Shown piece by piece: positions 11,064 through 22,395 of a stretch of 64,000 nt of DNA. A model generated the notes under the pieces. The model did not search any database. It was not told the DNA's origin and saw only the letters and a list, made by a program, of their open reading frames with translations. Both the position numbers and the translations under genes were made by a program. The stretch is taken from positions 3,348,001-3,412,000 of the forward strand of contig JAHLEZ010000004.1 in assembly GCA_020726505.1 (NCBI GenBank). Direction: 5' to 3'. This DNA is from Leptodontidium sp. MPI-SDFR-AT-0119. Taxonomy: Eukaryota > Ascomycota > Leotiomycetes > Helotiales > Leptodontidiaceae. Within the stretch, counting starts at the first letter, position 1. Every line of letters begins with the position of its first letter.

Positions 11064-11954
11064 ATGGGTGGTCAATCCGGGGAAAGCACCCAGCCAATCA
11101 GAGATTTGAGGACTATATTTGATGGCCACAACAAAGACCAAAAAGGAAGATGCCGCCGAGACTCACACCATATAGATGGACGAACGGTTAGGACTCCGGC
11201 GGCATTTGCTTCCGAGTTCCAGCTATTTCGTGTTACCGCCCAAGCCGACCTCACATGTCTCCAACGAACGCCATTGCTGTCGCTGGATGCTTCCCCGCGA
11301 TCCTTGTTAAGCCACACCCCCCTTGCAAATGGCGTCTCCTTCGTTAAGCCACCTCTGCGCAAATGGAAGCAACTGCATCTCCCTCGTCTTGATCGAAAAT
11401 GCGGAGAGAATCGATGGTCGTCCGCGGAAGCCAGCATCTTGCAAGGAGCACCCACAGTTCGCCCGATCCAGCATCGAGGGATCGAGGGGCTGATTTTCCT
11501 GCTTCGGGGACAGGACCCTAAAACACGGGAGGGTTTGCAGAGAGACGCACGCTCGCGATTAGCCAAATTGGAAGGAGTCTTTGTATTGACTCTATGTCTT
11601 GCTTCTGGCCCAGGTAGAAGTGATATATTTCAGCCACGTATTGTCCTGATTCCAGAATTCCGGCGTCTTCCTTCACATCGGCTCGAGATCCAGCAACGCG
11701 AGTCCATCTCGTCCTACTTTTCTAATCTTTGCTGTCTTCCTTCTTACCCTCAGGTCCGTCCGAAAGGGGCTTCAAGAGAATCTAATGGTCTATCTACCCA
11801 TGCTCCCCGCTACACGGCAAAAGGAAATAAAAAGGGCGGAAAAATACAGTCTGGAATTTGGAATGGTTTACAAGCTCACCGCCTTGTTGCACTTATCGCT
11901 GTCCTAGCCGGTTGTGCGATTGTCGTGAAGACCCTTCGTGTGCTCAGCTGTTGA
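11064..11954 (+). CDS. Open frame of about 296 codons, no recognisable domain
   Basis: A frame from the ATG at 11064 runs to a stop at 11952-11954, which is long for chance. The composition (many Arg, Ser, Pro, Leu, Gln) and the lack of any motif, plus an overlapping 164-codon frame on the other strand, make it look like open non-coding DNA. The last residues are hydrophobic (LVALIAVLAGCAIVV), which could be a C-terminal membrane anchor. Low confidence. Confidence 0.2.
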   Translation: MGGQSGESTQPIRDLRTIFDGHNKDQKGRCRRDSHHIDGRTVRTPAAFASEFQLFRVTAQADLTCLQRTPLLSLDASPRSLLSHTPLANGVSFVKPPLRKWKQLHLPRLDRKCGENRWSSAEASILQGAPTVRPIQHRGIEGLIFLLRGQDPKTREGLQRDARSRLAKLEGVFVLTLCLASGPGRSDIFQPRIVLIPEFRRLPSHRLEIQQRESISSYFSNLCCLPSYPQVRPKGASRESNGLSTHAPRYTAKGNKKGGKIQSGIWNGLQAHRLVALIAVLAGCAIVVKTLRVLSC

Positions 11955-11993
11955 GAATGCTCAAGGATTAGATTAATCCGTTTGTGCATGCAT

Positions 11994-12017
11994 ATTATTA
12001 TTATTATTATTATTATT
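11994..12017. repeat. (ATT)n microsatellite
   Basis: Seven to eight perfect ATT units upstream of the carboxylesterase start. Confidence 0.85.
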
Positions 12018-12197
12018 CCTTTTAACGTCCTGTGTAAGTCGATTTGTGCATGCATAGTTGCAGTGTACCAAGGCGGACACAGGCGCAAAAAACATACAAG
12101 TACAAGTAGTTGGAGGGTCCCTGGCCACGTTGAAATTTCTTTTGCATTACGTCCTTTCTGGCTTGTATCGGCCAATCAACCAATCTATCAGTCAATC

Positions 12198-12590
12198 ATG
12201 AAACTGCCTTTTGCTCTCGCTTTGGGCCCCCCTTGCGGCTGTTGGGACGGCGCTCGTTGACAACGTGGATAATAACAACAACGATGTCGGCCGACGAGTC
12301 GGGACGACAAGTGGCTTTGTGCCTGGTCATCCGGCTCAGAACGCCTCACAGGTGTTGGAGTATCTCGGCATCCCGTACGCAAAGCCACCGGTAGGACAGC
12401 CGAGGTTCGCGCCACCAGTGGCATTTGTGAATCCTTCAGGAAGAGTGGATGGGTCAAAGTTCGTTAGTTATAAAAAACAAAACACAAAATACTAACTCCA
12501 TTCTGTCCCAGTCTCCCCAACTCCCAAGAGTCAGTATCAGATTGCTGAGACCCTGCCTTTCTGTCTTTCCAGTCACCGTAAGCAAGCAAA
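12198..12590 (+). pseudogene. Type-B carboxylesterase/lipase, 5' fragment
   Basis: The ATG at 12198 starts a signal peptide (MKLPFALAL) that leaves frame within the C run at 12227-12232. The shifted frame continues APLAAVGTALVDN and then the diagnostic N-terminal core of type-B carboxylesterases, VLEYLGIPYAKPPVGQPRFA (about 12355-12415). A well-formed intron follows (donor GTTAGT at about 12463, branch TACTAAC, acceptor CCCAG at about 12512). Shortly after, the sequence turns into LINE copy C and no catalytic Ser/Glu/His part of the esterase is found on the far side. The single-base shift is a pseudogene lesion or a sequence error; the truncation makes the gene dead either way. Confidence 0.7.
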
Positions 12591-12729
12591 ACGGCTTCCC
12601 GATACTCTTCCTGCCCCCACACTGTACCCGATGTCCCCGGCTAACGGGTAACGCGCGTGTAGTGACTGCCCAGCAAATACTCTCCCCATTTCAAGCATAG
12701 ACCTCAACACTGTTACGCGACCTAAGGAT

Positions 12730-15700
12730 CCAGGAGTACGATATTCTAGCGCTCCAGGAACCATGGAGGAACCCCTTCATCTCGACGACCCACAACCCAA
12801 TCACACACTCTTTTCACCTCTGCTTCCCTAACGATAGCAGAGAAGCACCCGCGAGAGTCTGCTTCTTTATCAACAAGAGAATAGACCCAAATAGGTGGAG
12901 ATTTACAGACCACACACGAGACCTGTGCATAATTGAAATCACGACAAAAACCCCGGCCACAGAGGCAGCAATAAAGTCCTATATACACAACGTATATAAC
13001 CCCCCGAGATCGTCAGACCACAGGATGAGTTGCGTACCGCACCTTAGAACGGCACTCTCTGCCAACTAGGAAGAAGAACAAATCATCTTGGGTAATTTCA
13101 ACTTATACCACGAACCTTAGGGCGGCCTGACGGTACGAGAAAGAGATCCAGAACCAGACGACTTAATTGATCTCGTCGAAGATTTTCAACTTAGCAGTCT
13201 CCTGCTAACTAGTACAATCACATACGACGACAAGAATGCACAAAGTTACATAGACCTTTGTTACGGCACGCAAGACCTCGTGAATAGAGTCATCACTTGC
13301 AGCGTAGACCCTAGCATGGATCACAACTCTGACTACCTCCTTATCACAACTAGGCTAGATCTCAGAATCGTGCAACGGCCAAAGGTAGATACCACGATTG
13401 GTCTAGCATGGACGAGAAAGAATTCCGAATACGTCTTGTACGTGAGCTACTACCTCTTCGATGCCCTAAGACAAAGACCGCACTGGACAGATATGTAAGA
13501 GAGGTGGTAACTGCTACATAGGCAGCTATTAGCTATTCTACGCCATTGAAAAGATGGTCCCTAAGAGCAAGGGCCGGCTGGATTACCGAATGTAAGGAAA
13601 TACAACTTAAGACGCGAAGGCTTAAGCGCCAGAATGGCCGAGTACAGACGGAGGAGAGCTGGGAGGCATACCGCACAGCTCGAACCAGAAGGGAAGGATA
13701 ATCCACAGAGCGTTACTCTAAGGTCACCGGGAGCAGGTAGAAAGAGCTATGAAGAGTCCGGAGAGCATGTGGAAACTAGCAAAGTGGGCAAGAAACCGGG
13801 AGGTGGTGACGGCCACAACGACTCCGGCGCTGAAGGACCCTACAACAGGCACCGAGTATACAGAAGTGCAAGACAAAGCACGCCTTCTCAAAAACACGTT
13901 CTTCCCAACCCCACCAGAACCAGACCTTCAAGACATAAACGGAGCCGAATACTAAAACCAGATCCCTTTCCCGGATATCACGGAGAAGGAAGTTCATCAA
14001 ACCATTACCCTGACACTTCCAATGAAAGCGGTAGGACCGGATGGCATTATAAATCGAGTCCTCCACGTTGCCGCTACCCAAATAGCCCCCCACCTTACGA
14101 AAATATTCAACTGGAGCTTACGTCTTGGATACTGCCCAGCGCACTTTCGACAGTCAACGACTATAGTTCTCAGAAAACCCGGCAAGGATGACTACACCGT
14201 ACCTAAAGCGTACCGACCGATAGCCCTGCTCAATACCATCGGAAAAATCATGGACTCGATAATTGCAAAGAGAATCAGCTATGTGACAGAGATGCACTAA
14301 CTGTTACCGAGCACTCACATCGGGGGATGCAAGGGGAGATCCACTGACCATGCACTACACGTCATCATTGAAAAGATATATGAAGCTTGGAACTCACCAG
14401 ATCCGCAGGTGGCAAGTCTTTTACTACTTGACGTCTCTGGAGCATTCGATAATGTTTCACATGTAAGACTGCTACACAATCTCCGGAAACGCCGAATAGA
14501 TGAGAGAACCGTCAGGTGGATAGCCAGCTTCCTAGAAGACCGGAGCACGGTCATCAGCTTCGACACATTCAGATCAGAAGTGTATAAAACGACGACTGGC
14601 ATCCCCTAAGGATCACCGCTGTCACCCATCCTGTATCTATTCTATAACGCCGACTTAGTAGAAATCTGCAACCAGGAGCCTAATACTGTAGCACCGGGAT
14701 ACATTGATGATGTTGCTATTCTGCGATGGGGTGGCTCAACCGAAGAGACCTGCAACGGGCTAACAGAAACCATGCAAAAAGCTAACGCGTGGGCAAAAAG
14801 ACATGCATCAGTATTCGCACCAAGCAAGTTCCAGCTGACCCATTACACAAGAAGGCGCCAATTGGAGCTTGACCGCCAAGTACAAGTAATTAGACCAGAC
14901 GGCAGTCCGCCCATCTGCAAGCAGCAAATATCTCGGGGTCACACTCGACACGGCGCTGAATTGGAAGCATCATATTCAGAACATAATAACGAAAATCTCG
15001 ACGTCCATTGGTGCTCTGACAAGCCTGGCTGGCTCGACATGGGGAGCGAGCGTCACAGAGCTCAGAAGGATCTACCAAGCAGTTGTCATCCCTCAGATGA
15101 TGTATGGCTGTTCGGCATGGTCGGTCGCTCAAGAACGAGGGGAAGGCTACACAAAACAGACTATCGACTCCCTTAAAAGACTTCAAGCGAAAGCGGCTAG
15201 AATTATTGGAGGGGCATACAAAGTAACATTAGGCCCGGCCCTGGATATAGAGCTCTACCTCCTCCCCATAGAGCAATAGATCTGGAAAACAAGTTCCGAG
15301 ACGGTCAGCAGAATCCTCTTAATAGACAAGATGCCGGCCCTAGTAGGATTTCGACTTCTCAGGACTACGAGAAGCCAAGGAAGACAGACACCATACCTGA
15401 GTCCTCTAGAACACACCTACAGACGTCTCCATTAGCGCCGAGGCGAGACGATCGAAGAACAAGAAATCATCCCGCCTTACCTTGCACCACCATGGTGGCA
15501 GGGACCGAACTTGAGGATCGCACCGAGCCCAGATATAGCCAGGACTTAGCACAAGGAGTTTCTCAAGCACCCCTGTAACAGCATCTTCGTCTATACCGAC
15601 GGTAGTGGCATTGACAACCACATAGGGGCCGCAGCTGTATTGCCCCTAACCCGATGCACAAAGATGGCGTACATGGGGAACAGTAAAACCTCGACGGTCT

Positions 15701-16569
15701 ACGCAGCTGAGCTACAAGGCATCAACTTGGCTCTTCAAATCGCAGACGATGATGCAGAGAAAGGGAACAAGAGAGACAGGGTGGTCATTTTTACGGACAA
15801 TCAAGCGGCCATTAGGACATTTCAGACTCCAACCGGCAGGTCAGGTGCGTACATTGTTGCGGAGGCGATACCGCTGATAGACAAGCTACAAAGAGTCCGG
15901 GGGATGCCAGTCGAGATAAGATGGGTCCCAGCCCACACGAGCATCTGGGGAAATGAAGCAGCAGACAAGGCAGCCAAGACAGCAGCGAGACAACACCCAG
16001 GAGCTAACCCAAGGATCCCAAACGTTACGCACCCAAAGACGTACCATTTACAAACAACCCTGAAGACCTGGATCATGAGGCAGACAAAAGTCGAATGGAG
16101 AAACAGCTGGGAATTGGAGGCGCGGGGACGCACCACATTCAAATATACTCCATGTCCAACACACAAAGTCCTGCGAATACACCACGGCCTAAAGAAGTGG
16201 CAAAGCGCTATACTCATCCAGATGCGCACAGAGAAAATTGGGATAAGGGACTTCTTGTGGAAAAGGAAGGTAACAGGGTTTGATGACCCGAGATGTGACT
16301 GCGGCGAAGGACGACAAACTGTGGGCCACATCCTGATGAGGTGCCGGAAATATCGCAACTTACGACGGAGGGAATTTGGCACGGGAGGACGAATAGACCT
16401 AAGGGCAATCTTGAACGAGCCAAAATTAGCCACAAAGGCAATACGATTTATGGAACAGACGCACCTCCTTGGGCAATTTCGGAGTTGCTGCACTGCGCAC
16501 AGAGACGAAGTGGAACACTGGGGGGAGACTGAAGGTATAGGGACACTGGATGGCTATCAGGAGCGGTAG
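12730..16569 (+). pseudogene. LINE ORF2 (endonuclease-RT-RNase H), many nonsense codons
   Basis: Endonuclease motifs: ILALQEPW (about 12742), NVYNPP (about 12988), LGNFNLYHEP (about 13090), SMDHNSDYLL (about 13315). RT: the catalytic YIDDVAIL (about 14700) and LLLDVSGAFDN (about 14423). RNase H: YTDGSG (about 15593), AELQGI, TDNQAA, WVPAH...GNEAADKAAK (about 15925-15975), so its catalytic residues are kept. C-terminal knuckle CDCGEGRQTVGHILMRC. Stops sit where Trp or Gln is expected, for example TAG at about 13069 and 13119 and TAA at about 13952, 14298 and 14607, plus a frameshift near 14910. Nearly all nonsense changes are one C-to-T or G-to-A step in CpA/TpG context, as RIP makes. Dead copy. 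Confidence 0.8.
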
Positions 16570-16755
16570 CCGAGGAGCCTGACATACCCTCAAAGAACAA
16601 GCAAAACACTCCTTTGACGCCTATGTAAATAGTCGTAGATAGGAGCCAGACCGTCCAGTGGAGGAGGTTGCTGGTCACATTACCGTGATGAAGTGAAGTT
16701 GCGACTACCCAATGTGGTAAGGCGCACTTCGGACTGCTGGATCCGTGTATGACAT

Positions 16756-16776
16756 AATCAATCAATCAATCAATCC
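16756..16776. repeat. (TCAA)n tail of LINE copy C
   Basis: Five AATC/TCAA units mark the 3' end of the LINE. Confidence 0.8.
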
Positions 16777-16886
16777 GGGGGCAGGTGTAAATTAATTAAG
16801 CAATAACTCCATCACCAACAATTCAATGAACTTCAGATTCAAGGAGGAGATATATATAACCATTCTTAGTAGTAATCTAATTAATT

Positions 16887-17300
16887 TTACTCTTGAATAT
16901 ATCGCGCGGGCATTCTACGAATCCTTTCACGTAATGATCCAACATTCGGCACATCCGCATCAAGAGTCGGCTGAGGAGGCATATATGTTACAGGTAACTT
17001 CACGATCAATTGAAGTTTAGGCGCAGCCTTCGTCTGCTTTGGAGGCTTCCTTTTGGCCTGTTTTGCCGCTTCTTTGGCCTCTTTGACAATCAATTGCGCA
17101 GCAGCTTTCTGAGCTCGCCCTTCCGCCCATTCTCTTTCTCTCTCTTCACGACGAATCTCTTTTTGTAAGGCCTCTTCTACCTTACGAGCGTCGGCCTCAC
17201 TCTTTTTAGTGATCTTATCTTCTCTTTCCTACGTTGCTCTCTCTTCTTTCTCTTTTTGAAAGGCTCTTGCTTCACCAATCTCTACTGGTATGCCCATTCC
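16887..17300 (-). pseudogene. pogo/Fot-type (DDE_1) transposase, C-terminal tail relic
   Basis: The minus strand reads a highly charged Glu/Lys/Arg-rich coiled coil (KKSEADARKVEEALQKEIRR then AQKAAAQLIVKEAKEAAKQA), followed by RKPPKQTK and a short end near RIRRMPARYIQE. Such tails follow the DDE_1 catalytic core in fungal pogo-like transposases; the core itself is not present. One TAG interrupts the frame near 17230. The assignment rests on tail composition and is tentative. A different, N-terminal pogo fragment lies at 57593-57950. Confidence 0.45.
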
Positions 17301-17332
17301 ACCCGGCGTACTGCCATAAACCTTCGAAGTAA

Positions 17333-17360
17333 GAGGGAGGAAGGAAGGAAGGAAGGAAGA
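17333..17360. repeat. (GGAA)n microsatellite
   Basis: About six GGAA units, slightly imperfect at the left end. Confidence 0.8.
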
Positions 17361-17643
17361 CGCGTCGAGAACGCCTGTCGAAGATGCCGAAGTGTCGAAG
17401 CCAGCCTCCTGTTGAAGTGGGGTTCCGTTAGCGTGTTTAGCATTGCGTCTCTATATAACTACGCTTTCCCACTCTCTCTGGAGAGCATGCTCAATCAAGA
17501 TTATTATCAAACCATGTCTATTTTAACACCTCCACCCCTCCAACCAACCAATGGGGAAGCTGAATAGCGAGAACGTTGTGAGCCTCCTTCAGTGTGACTT
17601 TGCGCAGGTGCAGCAAGACCGTGTCTGTGGAGGGACCTGAAAG

Positions 17644-18775
17644 CTACTCAGTGACCCATTTCCAAGGGAAGATCAGTACAGCATGACATGCACGTTCTAA
17701 ACCCGAGGAGTGGAGTTTGATGCGGGTATCGAACAGGGTAGCCTTGCATTCCCATTGGGTTTTACGAGCCTGAAGAAGACCATGGCAACGTTCTCTCCAA
17801 CCTGTAAAGACGGTGAGCACCGGTTCTGCGACAAGATGGGAAGGGAGATACTCAGCCTTGGGAAAGGTCAATGTCAGATCTTGAAGCTCCTCTTCAGCAC
17901 GGCTCAAACACGAGTTGAGGCTTACCACAACGACGTTGTGCTTGGAAACAGAGAAACTCACTTCATGAGAGACCTTTAACAAGTTAGCTGAGCTCAAAAT
18001 GGTGTTGCGGAAGGACAAACTTACGATGTTGAGGCATGTTGACTTGGTGATGGAGTTGACCTTTGGGTATCGAGGGTGAGAGTGAGGGTTGGTGAGATGT
18101 TGAAGGTGACCTTTGGCAGCGTGTAGATGACGACTTACGACGATAGGGAGGAGACCTGCAGGAAAAAGATTAGAGACTGTGGAAAACGCTCCTTGGAAGG
18201 TCAACTTACGATGTTGTGACGCGTTGACTTCATGTTGAAGTTGTTATTTGAAGATTGAGGGCGAGAGAGTGTCTTGGCAAGATGATAGAAGTGAACTTTG
18301 ACGAATCGTTAAAGAGAGGGAAGTTGAGAAGAGACTACATATAGGTCAACGCAAGTGTTGTGGAGAATGAGGTTGTTGTTTGAGGACGAGAAAAGCAAGC
18401 AAGAAAAGCACTCAGCGACGTCACCTCTGCGATCAGGCAACAGCGAGTTGAAGATGTTGAGCTCCATCAACCACGCCAACGTTATGGTGAAGGCGAAGAT
18501 CACGGCCTTGAAGGTATCAGATAGCGAGACGACAGCGGCGGAGTGACCTTTGAGGATGCTGAAGTCATGATTAGCTAAGGTCATCTTTGAATGAGGGGAG
18601 ATCTTACTTTAGTGGTGGGAAAAGTGATAGTGAAGTCAACCTTAGCGTGAGCTTTGTGGAGAAGTTTGCTTTCTTTAGAGGTGTTGTGAAGAGAGAAGGT
18701 GCAGGAGGTGTTGCTTAATTGACAGAAAAAGGAGTAACAAGATCGAGGCGCGTTAAAGCGCTCTGAGGCAGGCAA
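17644..18775 (-). CDS. Possible multi-exon gene with repeated exon-like units, unknown product
   Basis: On the minus strand, diverged units of roughly 100-180 bp each end ..AACATC before a GTAAGT-type donor (at about 18210 and 18024). The intron after 18024 has an ideal branch and acceptor (CAGCTAAC...TTAAAG). The last segment (about 17975-17644) reads as a plausible protein ending GLERACHAVLIFPWKWVTE. Further upstream frames (18309-18584, 18581-18775) look coding-like but have no recognised domain. I cannot assemble one unambiguous model and do not recognise the family. It may be a real small gene, or a relic whose exons were duplicated. Confidence 0.3.
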
Positions 18776-20161
18776 GGCGTTGAGGGAACGTTGTTATAGT
18801 TGGAGAGTTGAAGTTGGAAAGTTGAAGGGGGGGGAGTTGACTCGACCTTATGTAAGGAGGCAGGAAGGTGTTAAGCGAGACGATTGTTTGCTTCAAAGGT
18901 GACAGGTCAACTATCACGGGACTTCAGCTACACCTCTCCCTCCTGCTGACCATTCAAGTTATTAATGCTCTGATTGGCTGTACGTTCTTTTTACATATCA
19001 ATTGCTTGGGGACGAGCAGAGTCTTTGAAGGGGGGGGGGGGGACGCATGTGGTGGGGACAGCCCCTTGATTTCTTGTGTCACATGACTGCACCGGTCCTT
19101 GGCATATAAAAGGAGCCAACACTTGATGATACAACATCAAGAACGGAACACCACATATATTTTATTTAATAGAAACTTTTCTCTTCCCCTTCTTTGCTAA
19201 TTCTTACTCTCCAGATATGTGATATCTTTAGATTTGATTGATCTGTTATTTATTGAAGCTAGGAAATCCTTTAGTGGCTCGCATGCAGCGCCGCCTGCAT
19301 TCCGGATTGGAGTGTTTGCCGATGAGGGGTAGGCAGGCTTCGAGGAGCGCCTCGAGGAGCGTTTCGTGGTGGTCAGGGATTGCAGCAGGCCAGGGGCAGT
19401 GCTTGGTGGATTTTTGGTCTTTTTCAGAGAGGGCATGGTACGCAAACCTTTGAATGAATGAGTTACTAAAGAGGAATTCTTTTCATTTGCATTCTACTAC
19501 CTTAATCTAGAAATAGTGCAATCTAACCATCTACCTCCCCTCCTCATGCTTTTTGTGACGTTATATCACCCGCCATGTCACAGGACGTCTGCCACTAACA
19601 GTGGCCGCTCAACATAGACAGAGCAATTGATTATACGATATATATAGCTAGGATACGTGGTGGGTTCTCCACATTGCATCACTCCTAATGTCGAAAACGA
19701 AATATACCTACCATTTTGCCAAGTCGCCTCGGATTCATATTCAAGAACAACAAATAATGTGCTTAGGAGAATCGATCAGCAAGGCAGAAGGATCTGCGAT
19801 GCATCTAGACATATTATCCACTTATTAGCGACAGGATGATAGTCCAGGTTACCCAGGACCTGGCACCTGACACAAAGATCACTTTCTGGTATCAGGTCCT
19901 ACAATAACCGGCAGAAGAAGTTTCGCACTTGGGGTTACCAATGTGACTGCTCGATGTGCCAGGAAGACAAAAAGACGGATGTGACCGTTGTTACAATCGG
20001 CTGAAGGCAAAGTCGCAAACACCTTGTTCACTGTGGTGTCTAAAAATGGAGTCACCGTCGACAATGGCTCGCTCTAATACGCTCGATCCAAGGTGCCCAA
20101 AACCGGCAATCCTTCTCTGAATGCTTTGGGGTAAACAGTATGCTTCCGTGCAACTATGGTG
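18776..20161. other. Mostly non-coding; poly-G runs and an orphan TATA-like site
   Basis: Poly-G runs occur near 18826-18834 and 19030-19042. TATAAAAG at 19105-19112, followed by a CT-rich stretch, looks like a fungal core promoter, but no recognisable plus-strand gene follows it. Short minus-strand frames at 19197-19445 and 19879-20064 lack known motifs. Confidence 0.35.
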
Positions 20162-20440
20162 TTAGAGGGGATTGGCAAGAGAAGCCAAATGGAGCAAGGT
20201 AATCTGATCATCCTCGGATGCAAGTGACATATATGATTGGTTCTTGTAAAACAGTTTGTGAAGGAAACCTTCCTGAACCTTGAAGATATCGCATACTTTG
20301 TCCAACGCCTCCCATGCAATCACATTGTCCCTACAATATACCATACTTCTCCTCCCACAAGTAACTTCTTGAACGACCCATATTCTCCACTAGTATTGTC
20401 GCCTTAGAAGTTTGACAAAGCAACCAAATCCTCTTCCTGA
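20162..20440 (-). pseudogene. HET (heterokaryon incompatibility) domain relic
   Basis: The minus strand reads RIWVVQEV (about 20376), the most diagnostic motif of the HET domain, then CGRRSMVYCRDNVIAWEALD and about 40 further residues (..ITLLHLASLANPL) to a stop at 20162. A TAG stands directly before the motif where the family has an aromatic residue, and the N-terminal half of the domain is not found upstream. Only a fragment remains, so no function is expected. HET proteins act in non-self recognition and cell death; the orientation is opposite to the second HET fragment at 29199. Confidence 0.55.
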
Positions 20441-20620
20441 TCTACCAGCAGGTCCTGTAAATGAAAAAGGTTCTCTTAAAGGAATCAATGAACAATTCGC
20501 ATTCTATCTGGTATAGCGACTCAATGTAAAGGCTCACAAGGAGAGTGCCTACGAAGCGAAAACCTCCCAAAGCAAACCCCCATAGTACATTCCACCCATT
20601 TCCGAACCCCCCTCCCGAGA

Positions 20621-20735
20621 ATAATTTGGCACCATGACGCCGGCGCATCTACTTCGATGGCGCTTGACGGACGCTGGCGTTGAAAAGAGACATAATTCGG
20701 CTCCCTAACGCCGGCGCATATATTTCGATGGCGCT
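20621..20735. repeat. Two direct 44-bp repeats, 71-bp period
   Basis: Units at 20621-20664 and 20692-20735 share ATAATT.GGC, then ACGCCGGCGCAT and TTCGATGGCGCT, with about six differences. Confidence 0.75.
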
Positions 20736-20899
20736 AGTGGACTAGGTCTACCTGTGTGCTTGGCACACAGATCGAGCTCTGCTTTCCAAAGCACATTATA
20801 AATACCACATGGTCGAATCGATATCCTTCCTGGAACGTTCTTCCACAGTATCCAGAGCCGGTGTACTGACCCGGTTTCATGATCCGTATGATGATCGGA

Positions 20900-21165
20900 T
20901 CATAACTTGGGTGACTGGTCTTGTGTGGGCGACTGGTCTCGTGACTGCTGGTCTCTGCGACCAGTCATCGTGAGTGACCGTTCATCTGTTGGTGCTGGTC
21001 GCTCATGGTGAATTGGTCGCTCATCGTCTTGTGTAGGTGACTGGTCTCGTCTGAGCGACTGGTCTCTCTTGGATGGCGGATTCTTGGTGACTGGTCTCTC
21101 TTTGAGCGACCAGTCGTCGTGAGTGGCCATTCACTACGGTAGTAATGAGTGACTAGTCACTGGGT
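20900..21165. repeat. Degenerate minisatellite built on GTGACTGGTCTCGT
   Basis: Ten or so imperfect units of GACTGGTC/GACCAGTC type occur in both orientations. The core GACTGGTC and its reverse complement alternate, so the stretch can form hairpins. The minus strand is open from 21130 to 20900 and would read repeats such as RDQSPTQD and DERP, a by-product of the repeat rather than a supported gene. Confidence 0.7.
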
Positions 21166-21169
21166 GGTG

Positions 21170-22395
21170 AACATTCACTGGCGTTCCCCGTAAAATAGTC
21201 AAGTGAGCTGCAAGAAGACCTTTTTGTTGCATATCGCAAAATCTGCAGGAGGCCTCACCGACACGATGCTCTTCCAACGAACATCTTTCACTAACACATT
21301 TCAAGTTTTGTTGCACATCGCAAGAGGGCGAGTGCACGGGAAAAGTGCAGCCTATTGGATAGGGAAGTGCCGTCGTAGGGCTGTGAGCATCGGACCACCT
21401 TTCAGGGTCTCAAAGTGCGACGTGCAACAAAAATCTTCAAGAATGGTCTTATCCGTGATGTTACGGTGGGGGACTTGTCTGCGAGAAGCGTCCAAATTGC
21501 TGTTTCTAGATAGAGAAGTCTACGTTTTGACTGCGGTCAAAGTATGGTAAATGCTTCTGAAGTCTGACGTTCCAAAATTATCCATGACGTGGTGGGGTTG
21601 GGTCGCTTTTTTATTTCGCTGGGAGGTCCCCTACAAGAGACGCGAGACAACCGTCCCACTGTCGCGAGGCTTCGCCTTTCTTTTTCTTCAACGACCTCCA
21701 GAATGCAAGAAGATGGTTCTGACATCCTTCCTTGGACCGCTGAAAACCTAGATCGCAAAGATTTCTTTTCGATATGGAAGAGCATCACGCATGCTCTCAT
21801 CATCCCAACTTCCTTGGCATACTTTAACGCAACATGGGTACAAAAGACTGCCTTGTTAGAACTCCACCAATGAAAGAAATGCCTACCCCGCTATTGCACT
21901 TGACATGTCAGGAGATTTCTCAATCACCTCAAACCGCTCCCTCATTAAAAAGTCAACGAATGCTCCCGACTTCAAGCCTCTCATCATGGCTGCCGAAGAA
22001 TTCTACCAAGTTCGAAACTCTCAGCTGAATAGAGGAAAGAACTGCGCTTCTAACTATTATCTAGGCTAATATTACCGCCAATCTCAGCGCTGACGAGCGG
22101 TCTTCCTTGATGGACCATTGTAAAGAACTCGTTCGAAAGGCAGGTGGGACGGTTCGTGAGGATATGAGCCATCTCCTTGGTCATATCTGGTATGCTTGTA
22201 TTCTTAGCTTCAGTTGTGTCTCCGACCGAATCGGCTAACATCTCCGGAGGTTCACTTTGCCGAATGGCGTGGAATACCCAATTAAAGGAGATGATGAGAA
22301 ATTCAAAGGCAAAATCTGTTCCCCTCTCCAGGGACGAGATTGATTAAGCGCTACACCCCTGATCTCCCCAGGCAAACTTCATCATTACATTGTAA
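21170..22395. other. No assigned gene; coding-like fragments
   Basis: The plus strand has two fragments with coding-like composition: about 21589-21870 and about 21880-22065 (AYPAIALDMSGDF, MAAEEFYQVRNSQ). They are in different frames and match no family I know. A minus frame at 22050-22241 may belong downstream of the bHLH relic. This region looks like decayed genes. Confidence 0.3.

Larger units (their letters stand above)
12650..16778 (+). mobile_element. Near full-length Tad1/I-type LINE (copy C) within a carboxylesterase
   Basis: About 4.1 kb carrying endonuclease, reverse transcriptase, RNase H and CCHC regions in that order, then a 3' UTR ending in a (TCAA)n tail (about 16756-16776). 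It differs from copies A and B in its tail and sequence, so it is another family. The 5' boundary is uncertain (12,580-12,700). It starts just after the broken carboxylesterase exon. Confidence 0.8.

Noticed and set aside
11072..11566. A 164-codon minus-strand frame opposite the 296-codon open frame
   Set aside because: No domain and no start context; both strands being open here weakens either as a gene.
15822..16493. A 223-codon minus-strand frame
   Set aside because: It is antisense to the clearly recognisable RNase H and zinc-knuckle region of LINE copy C.
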